Shown here piece by piece: positions 57,434-64,000 of a stretch of 64,000 nucleotides of DNA. The stretch covers positions 62,001 through 126,000 of the forward strand of contig NZ_MAGP01000001.1 of NCBI RefSeq assembly GCF_002926165.1. Direction: 5' to 3'. The position numbers were made by a program, and so were the translations under genes. The notes under the pieces were generated by a model. That model ran no database searches. It was not told the DNA's origin and was given only the letters and a program-made list of their open reading frames with translations. Position 1 is the first letter of the stretch; every line of letters starts with the position of its first letter. Source of the stretch: Micromonospora chalcea (lineage in GTDB: Bacteria; Actinomycetota; Actinomycetes; Mycobacteriales; Micromonosporaceae).

Positions 57434-57465
57434 TAGGGGTTGTGCCCGACGATAGCCCGGCCCTA
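57434..57465. promoter_or_regulatory. TAGGGGT ... CCCTA inverted motif upstream of the ligase
   Basis: TAGGGGT at 57434-57440 faces CCCTA at 57461-57465 with 20 nt between. The first half repeats the 9-mer found upstream of LAL 1. It lies 140-170 nt before the ligase start. Confidence 0.35.
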
Positions 57466-57605
57466 ATTTCGGGGCACCCGGTCTCCACCGTCTGGATAGC
57501 CGGACATGGGGCCGTGCAGGCCCGAGACCTGAAGGGTTCTGTGGCCGTCGTGATGTCCCAGCTGCCGCCGCGACTCGTTGCGGCCCCGCGCAGGGGATAG
57601 CGGAG

Positions 57606-58979
57606 ATGACGCTGCTGCCGGTGCTGCGTGGATTCGGTGCGGATCGGGCCGACGCGGTCACGGTGGCCGGAGAAGCCCTCTCCAGCGAGGCCCTGCTGGG
57701 CTGCGTCACCGCCGTCGCTGATCGGATCAGGGGCGCGACCGCGGTCGCGGTCGACGGCACACCGACGCTGGAAGCGGTGGTCGGAATGCTCGGCGCCCTC
57801 CTCGCCGGGGCGCCGCTCGTACCGCTGCCTCCCGGCGCCGACGAACGCGAACGCCGCCGTATCCTGCGGCAGTCCGGAGCGACGGTGATCCTCGGCCGTG
57901 CCCCGTCCGGGGCCGACGGCCTGTCCACGATCCCGGTCGACCTGCGAGAACACGCCTCGACGCGGCATCCCGAGCCCGCCCCGGGCAGCGACGCCGTCAT
58001 CCTCTACACAGGTGGCGCATCAGGGCCGCCACGAGGGGTGCGCATCTCGCGCCGCGCCATCGCCGCCGACCTCGACCTTCTGGCCCGTGCGTGGCACTGG
58101 AGCGAGGAGGACGTGGTCGTCCAGGGCACCCCGCTGTTCCGGGCGTACGGTCTGGTCGTCGGCCTGCTCGGCCGGCTGCGGGCCGGCAGCCGTTTCGTCC
58201 ACCTCGACCACGCCGGCACCGGGCCGGTCGGCTCCGTGCACCTGGCGTCGCCCGACCAGTGGGCGAAGATAGCGCTGGACGGCCACCGGGCCCGGCCGCT
58301 GTCCGCGGCGCGGATCCTCGTTTCCGCGGACGGCCCGCTGGCCCGCGCCGTGGCCGAACGGCTCCGACTGCTCACCTCGCACCGGCCGGTGCAGGCCTAC
58401 GGCACCACCGAGACGCTCGTCGCGCTGACCGGGCGCCCCGGCGACCGTACGGTGCCGGGCGCTGTCGGCACCCCCCTGCCCGGCGTCGAGACGCGCGTGC
58501 TGGACCGCGAGGACCGGCCGGTGCCGGCCGACGGCCAGTCGGCGGGCGAGCTGAGCGTCTGCGGGCCGATGCTGTTCAGCGGGTACGTCGGCGGGCGGAG
58601 CCTCGCCGCCGGTCGCTGGCACGCCACCGGGGACCTGGCCAGCGTGGCCCCCGACGGCACGTACCGGATCATCGGGCGACGCGGGCTCGACGTGGTGCAC
58701 AGCCGGGGCCGGCGGATGCCCGCCGGGCAGATCGAGGAGGCGTTGCTGAGCCACCCCGGCGTGCGCGACGCCGCCGTCGTCGGCACGCCGCACCACGCGT
58801 TCGGCGAGCAGGTCACCGCCTACGTCGTCGCCGAGGGGGTGACCGCGCAGGTGCTCATCGACCACGTCGGCCGGTACCTCTCGGCAGGCCAGCGCCCCCG
58901 GCGGGTGCACTTCGTCGACGAGTTGCCGCGCAGCGCCTTCGGGCGGATCAGGAAGTCCCTGCTGATCGCCGGCGGCTGA
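57606..58979 (+). CDS. MatB-like acyl-CoA synthetase with degenerate active-site motifs
   Basis: 457 aa, ATG at 57606 preceded by AGGGG at about 10 nt. It is an ANL-superfamily (AMP-forming) protein, clearly paralogous to the intact MatB at 60275-61687 (shared ISRRAIA, LPG-V-TR, EEALLSHPGVRDAAVVGTP patterns). Key motifs are broken. The phosphate-binding loop reads YTGGASGPPRG (134-144) instead of YTSGTTGAPKG. GRxSTDLIKSGGYRI has become GRRGLDVVHSRGRRM, losing its Lys. The C-terminal catalytic Lys is Arg447 (FGRIRK, against LGKVQK). YGTTETL is kept. It may bind ligands without forming adenylate, or may act on another substrate; the present function is unknown. The gene is uninterrupted and codon use is normal, so it looks maintained. 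Confidence 0.88.
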   Translation: MTLLPVLRGFGADRADAVTVAGEALSSEALLGCVTAVADRIRGATAVAVDGTPTLEAVVGMLGALLAGAPLVPLPPGADERERRRILRQSGATVILGRAPSGADGLSTIPVDLREHASTRHPEPAPGSDAVILYTGGASGPPRGVRISRRAIAADLDLLARAWHWSEEDVVVQGTPLFRAYGLVVGLLGRLRAGSRFVHLDHAGTGPVGSVHLASPDQWAKIALDGHRARPLSAARILVSADGPLARAVAERLRLLTSHRPVQAYGTTETLVALTGRPGDRTVPGAVGTPLPGVETRVLDREDRPVPADGQSAGELSVCGPMLFSGYVGGRSLAAGRWHATGDLASVAPDGTYRIIGRRGLDVVHSRGRRMPAGQIEEALLSHPGVRDAAVVGTPHHAFGEQVTAYVVAEGVTAQVLIDHVGRYLSAGQRPRRVHFVDELPRSAFGRIRKSLLIAGG

Positions 58980-58991
58980 GCCGGCCGGACA

Positions 58992-59014
58992 GGGGGCAGC
59001 GGTGACCCGCCCCC
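58992..59014. terminator. Candidate hairpin between convergent genes
   Basis: GGGGGC (58992-58997) pairs with GCCCCC (59009-59014) across an 11-nt loop in the 42-nt gap between the ligase and the cold-shock gene. It is short and lacks a T-run, so support is weak. Confidence 0.3.
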
Positions 59015-59021
59015 GCCACGG

Positions 59022-59447
59022 TCAGCCCTCCACCCAGCCGTGCCGCCGGGCCAGCTCCAGCATCCTCGCACGTACCGCCACGATCTGCGCTCCGGTCAGG
59101 TCCGACACGGAGGTCACCAGCGCCTCGGTGGTCTCCGCGGAGAAGGCCCGCTCGGAGAGGACGTCGCACAGGCCCTCGTCGTCCTCCGCGCCGCCCGCGG
59201 CCTGCCCGCTGTCCCTGCTGCGCCCGCCGCCGACCGTGACGCCGGACACCCGCACCAGCACGGCCTTGGGCCCGCGCTCGGTCTCCACCGCGTCGTACTC
59301 GACCGGGACGCCGGGCGTCAGCGCCCACTTGTCGCCGTCGAGCATGTTCGCGTGCACGAACACGTCGTCGCTGCCGTCGTCCGGGGCGATGAATCCGTAG
59401 CCCCGCACCTCGTCGAACCGCACCACTTTGCCAGTGAGCATCGCCAT
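59022..59447 (-). CDS. Cold-shock-domain protein with C-terminal extension
   Basis: 141 aa from the ATG at 59447; ATGs at 59459 and 59441 are plausible alternatives (GGGA sits 8 nt from 59441). The first 65 or so residues are a cold-shock domain: TGKVVRFDEVRGYGFIAPD, with RNP1-like GYGFI and RNP2-like VFVHAN, followed by a beta-strand region ending ERGPKAVLVRV. About 75 extra residues follow: a Gly/Asp-rich linker and a helical tail (LTGAQIVAVRARMLELARRH). Small Csp proteins are about 67 aa, so this is the extended actinobacterial form. It should bind single-stranded nucleic acid in the cytoplasm. A link to the polyketide pathway is unproven; it may be a bystander. Confidence 0.88.
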   Translation of the reverse strand: MAMLTGKVVRFDEVRGYGFIAPDDGSDDVFVHANMLDGDKWALTPGVPVEYDAVETERGPKAVLVRVSGVTVGGGRSRDSGQAAGGAEDDEGLCDVLSERAFSAETTEALVTSVSDLTGAQIVAVRARMLELARRHGWVEG

Positions 59448-59545
59448 TCCCGCGTCCATCCGCCCCAAATCCAGGTGCCCCGCCCGCAGGACCGGGACGG
59501 CGCTCAGAGTGGCACCTGTCCCGTGCAGGCCGGCACCCGTACCCG

Positions 59546-59590
59546 ACCCCTATGGTGCACCTGTCGCCGAGGCCCGCCGCGGCGAGGGGT
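59546..59590. promoter_or_regulatory. ACCCCTA ... AGGGGT inverted motif upstream of the transferase
   Basis: ACCCCTA at 59546-59552 and AGGGGT at 59585-59590 are inverted copies of the recurring box, in the 168-nt gap between the divergent cold-shock and transferase genes. The second half ends 25 nt before the GTG start. No standard -35/-10 was identified. Confidence 0.35.
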
Positions 59591-59615
59591 GCCGCAGCGC
59601 CTACCATCGGCCAAC

Positions 59616-60278
59616 GTGATCGAGCAGATCCTGCCCTCCACCGTGGCGGTGTCCGAGTCCTTCACCGATCCCGCCGGCGTGACCCTGTTCCCCGAGGAGG
59701 AGGCGCTGGTGGCACGGTCGGTGGAGAAACGACGCCGGGAGTTCACCACCGTGCGGCACTGCGCCCGGCTGGCTCTCGGCGAGCTGGGCCTCGCCCCGGC
59801 GCCGATCGTCTCCGGCGCACGCGGTGCCCCGCTCTGGCCCGACGGCGTGGTCGGCAGTATGACGCACTGCGATGGCTACCGGGCGGCGGTCGTCGGCCGT
59901 ACGGCGGCGTTCGCCAGCCTCGGGGTGGACGCCGAGCCGCACGCCCCGCTGCCCGACGGGGTGCTCGGAGCGATCGCCCTGCCGGCCGAACGGTCGCGCA
60001 CCGTCACGCTGGGCGCGGTCCGCCCCGCCGTCTGCTGGGACCGCCTGTTGTTCAGCGCCAAGGAGGCGGTGTACAAGGCGTGGTTCCCGCTCACCGGCCA
60101 GTGGCTGGACTTCTCCGAGGCGGACATCGTGTTCGACCCGGCCGGCACGTTCGAGGCCCGGCTGCTGGTGCCCGGTCCGGTGCTCGGCGGGGCCGAGGTG
60201 CGGGCGTTCGCGGGCAGGTTCCTGGTCGAGCGGGGACTGGTGGTCACCGCGATCAGCATCCCGGCGGTCGCGTCCTAA
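59616..60278 (+). CDS. 4'-phosphopantetheinyl transferase, EntD/Sfp type
   Basis: 220 aa from a GTG at 59616; no good Shine-Dalgarno is visible, so the start is the least certain part. Family motifs are all present: RHCARLALGELG (47-58), GSMTHCDGYRA (80-90), the magnesium-binding GVDAEPH (103-109) and FSAKEAVYKAWFPL (146-159) with the essential Lys-Glu and second Lys. The enzyme moves phosphopantetheine from CoA onto the conserved Ser of the PKS carrier domains (GFDSL motifs), turning apo-ACP into holo-ACP. Its location inside the cluster suggests it serves this PKS. Its stop codon overlaps the stop of the convergent MatB gene by 2 nt. Confidence 0.93.
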   Translation: MIEQILPSTVAVSESFTDPAGVTLFPEEEALVARSVEKRRREFTTVRHCARLALGELGLAPAPIVSGARGAPLWPDGVVGSMTHCDGYRAAVVGRTAAFASLGVDAEPHAPLPDGVLGAIALPAERSRTVTLGAVRPAVCWDRLLFSAKEAVYKAWFPLTGQWLDFSEADIVFDPAGTFEARLLVPGPVLGGAEVRAFAGRFLVERGLVVTAISIPAVAS

Positions 60279-61687
60279 CCGTCGGCGCTGAGCCGCGTCT
60301 TCTGCACCTTGCCCAGGGCGTTGCGGGGCAGGGCGTCGACCAGGCGCACCTCGCGTGGTCGCTTGTGCGCCGAAAGGTGCCGGGCCACGAAGTCGATCAG
60401 CTCGGCCTCGCCCACCCCGTCGCCCACCACGTACGCGGTGACCTGCTGACCGAGGTCGGGGTGCGGTGTGCCCACCACGGCTGCCTCACGGACCCCCGGG
60501 TGAGTCAGCAGGGCGTCCTCCACCTCCCCGGCGCCGATCCGGTAGCCGCCGCTCTTGATCAGGTCGGTCGACGCCCGGCCGACGATCCGGTGCCAGCCGT
60601 CCGGGTCGACGGTGGCGACGTCCCCGGTGCGGAACCAACCGTCCGGGGTACGGCTCGCCGCGTCGGCGTCCGGACGGTTGAGGTAGCCGTCGAACAGCGT
60701 GGGGCCGGTGACCTGAAGCTCGCCCATCGTCGCCCCGTCGGCCGGGAGCGGGGTGCCGTCGTCGCCGACCAGCCGCGTACGGACCCCGGGCAGCGCCAGC
60801 CCGACGGTGCCGGGCCGGCGTGGGCCGTCCGTCCGGGCGCTCACAGTGATCAGGGTCTCGGTCATCCCGTACCGCTCGACGACCCGGTGACCGGTGAGGG
60901 TGGCGAGGTCGGCGAAGACCGCCGCCGGCAGCGCCGCGCTGCCCGAGACCAGCAGCCGCGCCGGACGTAGCGCCCGGGCCGCGTCCGGGTCGGCGGCGAT
61001 TCGGGACCACACCGTCGGCACCCCGAAGTACATCGTGCCGTTGGCGGCGGCGTACCGGTCGGGGCGGGGGCGGCCCACGTGGTGCAGCCGGCCGCCCAGC
61101 CGCAGTGGTCCGAGCACGCCGAGCACCAGCCCGTGCACGTGGAACAGCGGCAGGCCGTGCACCAGCAGGTCGTCCGGCGTCCATGCCCAGGCGTCGGCCA
61201 GCCCGTCGAGGCAGGCGGCGATCGCGCGGCGGGAGATCACGGCGCCCTTCGGGGCGCCGGTGGTGCCGCTGGTGTAGAGGATCACCGCGGTGCAGGCCGG
61301 ATCCGGCTCGGGGTGGACGGTGTCCGACCGGCGGGTCAGGTCGACGGGTACGACGGGCCGGCCGGCGTCACCGACGGTGCGTTCCGCGCCGGCCGGGGCC
61401 AGCAGCGCCGTCGCGTCCGAGTCGCGCAGGATGTGATCGCGCTCCATCGGCCCGGCGTCCGGCGGGATCGGCACGACCGCAACCCCGGCCGTCAGCGCGC
61501 CCACCACGCCGACCACGGTCTCCAGGGTGGCGGTGGCCTCGATCGCCACCCGGTCGACGCCGCGCAGCTCGTCGGCCACCGCCGTGGCAAGGCGGCGAAG
61601 CTCCACCCAGGACGCCGCCCGGCCGCCGACCCGGATCGCGTCCGGGTGCCCGTCGGTTGTCTTCGTCAGCCAGCCCAGCAGCGGCAT
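60275..61687 (-). CDS. matB: Malonyl-CoA ligase (MatB family)
   Basis: 470 aa, ATG at 61687 with GAGAGG about 10 nt upstream. AMP-forming ligase with intact signatures: YTSGTTGAPKG (138-148), YGMTETL, the GRASTDLIKSGGYRIGAGEVE block and catalytic Lys460 in PRNALGKVQK. The last two blocks closely match known MatB enzymes, which make malonyl-CoA or methylmalonyl-CoA from the free diacid, ATP and CoA. Here it would feed the malonyl and methylmalonyl ATs of the PKS. It is convergent with the transferase (overlapping stops) and divergent from the HAD gene. A degenerate paralog lies 1.3 kb away. Substrate preference cannot be read with certainty. Confidence 0.92.
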   Translation of the reverse strand: MPLLGWLTKTTDGHPDAIRVGGRAASWVELRRLATAVADELRGVDRVAIEATATLETVVGVVGALTAGVAVVPIPPDAGPMERDHILRDSDATALLAPAGAERTVGDAGRPVVPVDLTRRSDTVHPEPDPACTAVILYTSGTTGAPKGAVISRRAIAACLDGLADAWAWTPDDLLVHGLPLFHVHGLVLGVLGPLRLGGRLHHVGRPRPDRYAAANGTMYFGVPTVWSRIAADPDAARALRPARLLVSGSAALPAAVFADLATLTGHRVVERYGMTETLITVSARTDGPRRPGTVGLALPGVRTRLVGDDGTPLPADGATMGELQVTGPTLFDGYLNRPDADAASRTPDGWFRTGDVATVDPDGWHRIVGRASTDLIKSGGYRIGAGEVEDALLTHPGVREAAVVGTPHPDLGQQVTAYVVGDGVGEAELIDFVARHLSAHKRPREVRLVDALPRNALGKVQKTRLSADG

Positions 61688-61839
61688 GGTGCGATCCTCT
61701 CAGCGGCCCGGTCCGAGCCCTGCCGGGGGCCGCGACGCCGGTAGGGTCGTGGGGTACCGCCGGATCCGGGCGGGCGAGTGCGCCGCCGGTGGGCCGGGAG
61801 AACGGTCCTGACCGTAGTCGGGGGTCTCCGCGGCCTGCC

Positions 61840-61846
61840 ACCCCTA
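61840..61846 (+). promoter_or_regulatory. ACCCCTA motif upstream of the HAD gene
   Basis: ACCCCTA lies 39 nt before the ATG. In the same 197-nt MatB/HAD divergent gap, the related TAGGGT and TGGGGT sit in tandem at 61742-61755. Same box as upstream of the transferase and LAL 1. Confidence 0.33.
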
Positions 61847-61884
61847 CCGGCCGTGGCGGTCGTGCGGGCGGGGAGGTGACATCG

Positions 61885-62550
61885 ATGGTCGCGAGGGCGA
61901 CGGCGGCACCCGACGGTGTCCGGGCGGTGGTGTTCGACCTCGACGGGGTGCTGGTCGACAGCCTCGCCGTGGCCAGAGAGGCGTTCGCCCTCGCCTACGC
62001 CGAGGTGGTCGGCGACGGCCTGGCCCCGGTCGACGAGTACTGCCGCCACCCGGGCCGGTACCTGCCGGAGGTGCTGGAGCTGATGGGTCTGCCGGCGGCG
62101 CTCGCCGAGCCGTTCGTGCGGCAGAGCAACCGCCTTGCACACCGGGTCAGCCCGGTCGTCGGCGCGGCGGAGCTGCTGCGCACCCTGCGTCGGCGGGGGA
62201 TCGGGCTCGCCGTGGCCACCGGCCGCAGCGGTGTACGCGCCCGGGACCTGCTCGGCCGGCTCGACCTGTTGCCGCTCGTCGACCACGTGGTGGGCTCGGA
62301 CGAGGTGCCCCGCCCGAAGCCCGCGCCCGATATCGTACGGCGGGCGCTGCACCTGCTCGGGGCCCGGCCGGAGGAGGCGCTGATGGTCGGCGACGCGCCC
62401 AGCGACCTGGCCAGCGCGCGGGCGGCCGGGGTGGCGGCGGTGGCCGCGCTGTGGGGCGAGTCCGACGAGGAGACGCTGCGCGCGGCCGGCCCGGACGTCG
62501 TTCTGACCCGGCTCGACGAGCTGCTGCCGCTCTGCCCGGCACGGCGGTGA
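61885..62550 (+). CDS. HAD-superfamily phosphatase (phosphoglycolate phosphatase-like)
   Basis: 221 aa, ATG at 61885 behind GGGAGG (8 nt). Motif I FDLDGVLVDS (17-26) with both Asp residues, motif II around ATGRSG (111-116), motif III Lys in RPKPAP (143-148) and motif IV GDAPSD (169-174) are intact, and a helical cap domain (residues 30-95) follows motif I. It should hydrolyse a small phosphate ester in the cytoplasm. Its wording (AYAEVVG, then RYLPEVLELMGLP) recalls the RifM-type phosphatases of aminohydroxybenzoate (AHBA) clusters; this is from memory and untested. A role in making the starter unit, or in editing a phosphorylated intermediate, is possible. The substrate is unknown. Confidence 0.88.
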   Translation: MVARATAAPDGVRAVVFDLDGVLVDSLAVAREAFALAYAEVVGDGLAPVDEYCRHPGRYLPEVLELMGLPAALAEPFVRQSNRLAHRVSPVVGAAELLRTLRRRGIGLAVATGRSGVRARDLLGRLDLLPLVDHVVGSDEVPRPKPAPDIVRRALHLLGARPEEALMVGDAPSDLASARAAGVAAVAALWGESDEETLRAAGPDVVLTRLDELLPLCPARR

Positions 62551-62569
62551 CGAGCCACACCGGATCCGT

Positions 62570-62585
62570 GGGCGGGAAGCCGCCC
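62570..62585 (+). terminator. Candidate hairpin after the HAD gene
   Basis: GGGCGG (62570-62575), a GAAG tetraloop, then CCGCCC (62580-62585); flanking TCC/GGA could extend the stem across a bulge. It sits 19 nt after the stop, with no T-run. Confidence 0.35.
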
Positions 62586-62630
62586 GGAGCCGCCGCCCGC
62601 CCGGACGGGACGCCCGGACACCTGGCGTGA

Positions 62631-62668
62631 CCGGGCGACACCCCTGTCGCCGGGCGGTACCCCTGTGG
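62631..62668 (+). repeat. 19-bp tandem repeat carrying ACCCCTGT boxes
   Basis: Two adjacent 19-nt units, ccgggcgacacccctgtcg and ccgggcggtacccctgtgg, differ at three positions. Each holds ACCCCTGT. They lie about 46 nt upstream of a candidate promoter, a normal place for an activator. Confidence 0.7.
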
Positions 62669-62713
62669 AGGATGGTTTCCCGCCTCGACACCCCCGATTC
62701 GTCACCTGATCAG

Positions 62714-62742
62714 TTGATCGGGGCATCGGTTGCGCGGATGAT
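62714..62742 (+). promoter_or_regulatory. Candidate promoter of the second exporter operon
   Basis: TTGATC (62714-62719), a 17-nt spacer, then GATGAT (62737-62742), each 4/6 to the consensus. It is preceded by the palindrome CTGATCAG (62706-62713) and the 19-bp tandem repeat. The ATG is 112 nt downstream. Confidence 0.35.
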
Positions 62743-62854
62743 GTCGGGCGTCGGTCGGCCCGGCTCCGGCCCGTTGCCGCGGACCGACGCCGCGATCAGC
62801 CGAGTGGTCCGCCCTTCCCGGCGGCAAACCGCACATGAAGGAGGACCATCCCGG

Positions 62855-63796
62855 ATGCCGGTCATCGAGGTCGATCATCTGCAGAAGCGGTACGGCGAGA
62901 AGGTCGCGGTCGACGACGTTTCCTTCACCGTCGAGCAGGGCGAGATCTTCGGCGTCCTCGGCCCGAACGGCGCCGGCAAGACGACCACTGTGGAATGCGT
63001 GCAGGGGTTGCGCCGTCCCGACGGCGGGACCGTCCGGGTGTTCGGGCTGGACCCGGTGCGCGACCGCACCGAGGTGCGCCAGCGCGTCGGCGCCCAGCTC
63101 CAGGAGAGCCAGCTGCCGGACAAGGTGCGGGTGCGGGAGGCGCTGGACCTGTACCGGTCCTTCTACCGCAACCGGGCCGACATCGACGAGCTGCTGACCG
63201 ACCTCGGCCTGGCCGAGCAGCGCAACACCTACTTCCAGAAGCTCTCCGGCGGGCAGAAGCAGCGGCTGTCGGTGGCCCTGGCGCTGGTGGGCAGGCCGGA
63301 GATCGCCATCCTCGACGAGCTGACCACGGGCCTCGACCCGCAGGGCCGCCGGGACACCTGGGATCTCGTCGAGCGGATTCGCGACCGCGGCGTCACCGTC
63401 GTGCTGGTCACCCACTTCATGGAGGAGGCGCAACGACTCTGTGACCGGATCGCGATCATCGACAAGGGGCGGATGGTGGCCATCGACAGCCCCGCTGGCC
63501 TGCTCGCCCGGGTCGGCAGCGAGCACCGGGTGCACTTCCGCCCGGCGGAGCCGGTCGAGGACGCCCTGCTGCTCGCCGCGCCCGACGTGACCGGGGTCAG
63601 CCGCTACGGGGCGGAGGTGACGGTGACCGGCACGAAGGACGTGCTCCAGTCGGTCCTGGCAGTGCTCAACGGGCGCGGGACGACCTACACGGACCTGCGG
63701 GTCGAGCAGCCCACCCTCGACGACGCCTTCGTCGCCCTGACCGGCCGCGGCGGCCGGGCCGCCGCGCAGTCCCCGACCGACGGGAGGTCGTCGTGA
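62855..63796 (+). CDS. ABC transporter ATP-binding protein, second exporter
   Basis: 313 aa. ATG at 62855 follows AAGGAGG (62838-62844); the frame extends upstream without coding character. Walker A GPNGAGKT (36-43), signature LSGGQKQR (130-137), Walker B AILDELTTGLDP (151-162; Leu replaces the usual Pro after DE) and switch His in VTHFMEEA are present. It belongs to the same broad drug-exporter ATPase group as the DrrA-like protein but lacks that protein's Pro/Ala-rich insertion. It overlaps the following permease gene by 4 nt (GTGA). Possible roles are export of the polyketide or an unrelated efflux function at the cluster edge. Confidence 0.92.
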   Translation: MPVIEVDHLQKRYGEKVAVDDVSFTVEQGEIFGVLGPNGAGKTTTVECVQGLRRPDGGTVRVFGLDPVRDRTEVRQRVGAQLQESQLPDKVRVREALDLYRSFYRNRADIDELLTDLGLAEQRNTYFQKLSGGQKQRLSVALALVGRPEIAILDELTTGLDPQGRRDTWDLVERIRDRGVTVVLVTHFMEEAQRLCDRIAIIDKGRMVAIDSPAGLLARVGSEHRVHFRPAEPVEDALLLAAPDVTGVSRYGAEVTVTGTKDVLQSVLAVLNGRGTTYTDLRVEQPTLDDAFVALTGRGGRAAAQSPTDGRSS

Positions 63797-64000
63797 GCGC
63801 CCTGTCCAAGCTGATCGCCGTCGAGACGAAGCTGTTCCTCCGGGAGCCCGTGTCGTTGTTCTTCGTCTTCGCCCTGCCGATCGGCCTGATGCTCGTCTTC
63901 GGCCTGCCGCAGCGTGCCGGTACCGCCGCCGACACCGGCCAGCACGCCGAGCAGACGTTCCTGCCGTCGCTCGCGCTGGCTCTCACCATCGGCATGCTCG
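63793..64000 (+). CDS. ABC-2 type permease, N-terminal fragment (continues past window)
   Basis: 69 residues visible. GTG start overlaps the ATPase stop and is preceded by GGGAGG (63782-63787). The sequence begins SALSKLIAVETKLFLREPVS, a cytoplasmic amphipathic start typical of ABC-2 permeases, then a hydrophobic segment (LFFVFALPIGLMLVFGLP) and the start of a second (LALALTIGML) at the edge. It is the membrane partner of the preceding ATPase. Confidence 0.85.
   Translation, partial: MSALSKLIAVETKLFLREPVSLFFVFALPIGLMLVFGLPQRAGTAADTGQHAEQTFLPSLALALTIGML

Larger units (their letters stand above)
56457..57605. promoter_or_regulatory. Long divergent control region between LAL 2 and the ligase gene
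   Basis: About 1.15 kb with no supportable gene; short open frames here lack coding character and family features. It contains small perfect dyads CGGGTGACCCG (56646-56656), AGAGCGCTCT (56703-56712) and an 18-bp palindrome (56990-57007). It also has an unusually AT-rich patch around 57118-57165 (gattatgtatgaaaaagaat) and a TAGGGGT/CCCTA pair (57434-57465). The size and sequence suggest multiple regulatory sites. Confidence 0.5.

Noticed and set aside
63290..63330. LDEL instead of LDEP in the Walker B region of the second exporter as a sign of inactivity
   Set aside because: The Asp and catalytic Glu are retained, and the Pro is not essential.

Overview
The window is a large, very GC-rich block of an actinomycete genome. 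Wobble positions are almost all G or C, GTG starts are common, and 'gtacg'-type codon pairs recur, which fits Micromonosporaceae (Micromonospora-like; a moderate-confidence inference). Nearly all of it is the 3' part of a cis-AT modular type I polyketide synthase (PKS) cluster plus its export, regulatory and accessory genes. The window opens inside one PKS gene and closes inside an ABC permease gene, so the loading module and early modules lie to the left.

Positions 1-48056 hold six plus-strand PKS genes separated by only 25-46 nt, probably one transcript. In order they give: (P1, partial) DH-KR-ACP; (P2) KS-AT(malonyl)-DH-KR-ACP, KS-AT(broken)-KR-ACP, KS-AT(malonyl)-KR-ACP; (P3) KS-AT(malonyl)-KR-ACP, KS-AT(methylmalonyl)-DH-KR-ACP; (P4) KS-AT(methylmalonyl)-KR-ACP; (P5) KS-AT(methylmalonyl)-KR-ACP, KS-AT(malonyl)-KR-ACP; (P6) KS-AT(malonyl)-KR(dead)-ACP-TE. 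That is ten modules ending in a thioesterase. If colinear, the carboxyl end of the product is inferred as 3-oxo, 5-, 7- and 9-hydroxy, 6-, 8- and 10-methyl, 10-ene, 13-, 15- and 17-hydroxy, 18-ene, with another unit further out: a macrolactone or its C3 hemiketal. The compound could not be named.

Positions 48057-50088 carry a DrrA/DrrB-type drug exporter pair and a perfect inverted-repeat terminator. Positions 50142-56333 carry two large minus-strand LuxR-type (LAL) regulators, followed by a 1.27-kb divergent control region rich in palindromes. Positions 57606-61687 carry a MatB-like ligase with ruined catalytic motifs, a cold-shock-domain protein, an Sfp/EntD-type phosphopantetheinyl transferase and an intact MatB-type malonyl-CoA ligase. 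Positions 61885-64000 carry a HAD phosphatase and the start of a second ABC exporter operon.

The parts fit together as follows: MatB supplies malonyl-type extender units, the transferase activates the ACPs, the PKS builds and releases the chain, the exporters remove it, and the LAL proteins probably control transcription. A short motif, ACCCCT(A/G) or its complement (A/C)AGGGGT, recurs in front of the drrA-like gene, the first LAL gene, the degenerate ligase, the transferase, the HAD gene and the second exporter, and may be the shared regulator site. The strongest oddities are the module whose AT has lost its nucleophile and about 80 residues, the dead KR in the last module, a Tyr-to-His change in the P1 KR, and the degenerate MatB copy.
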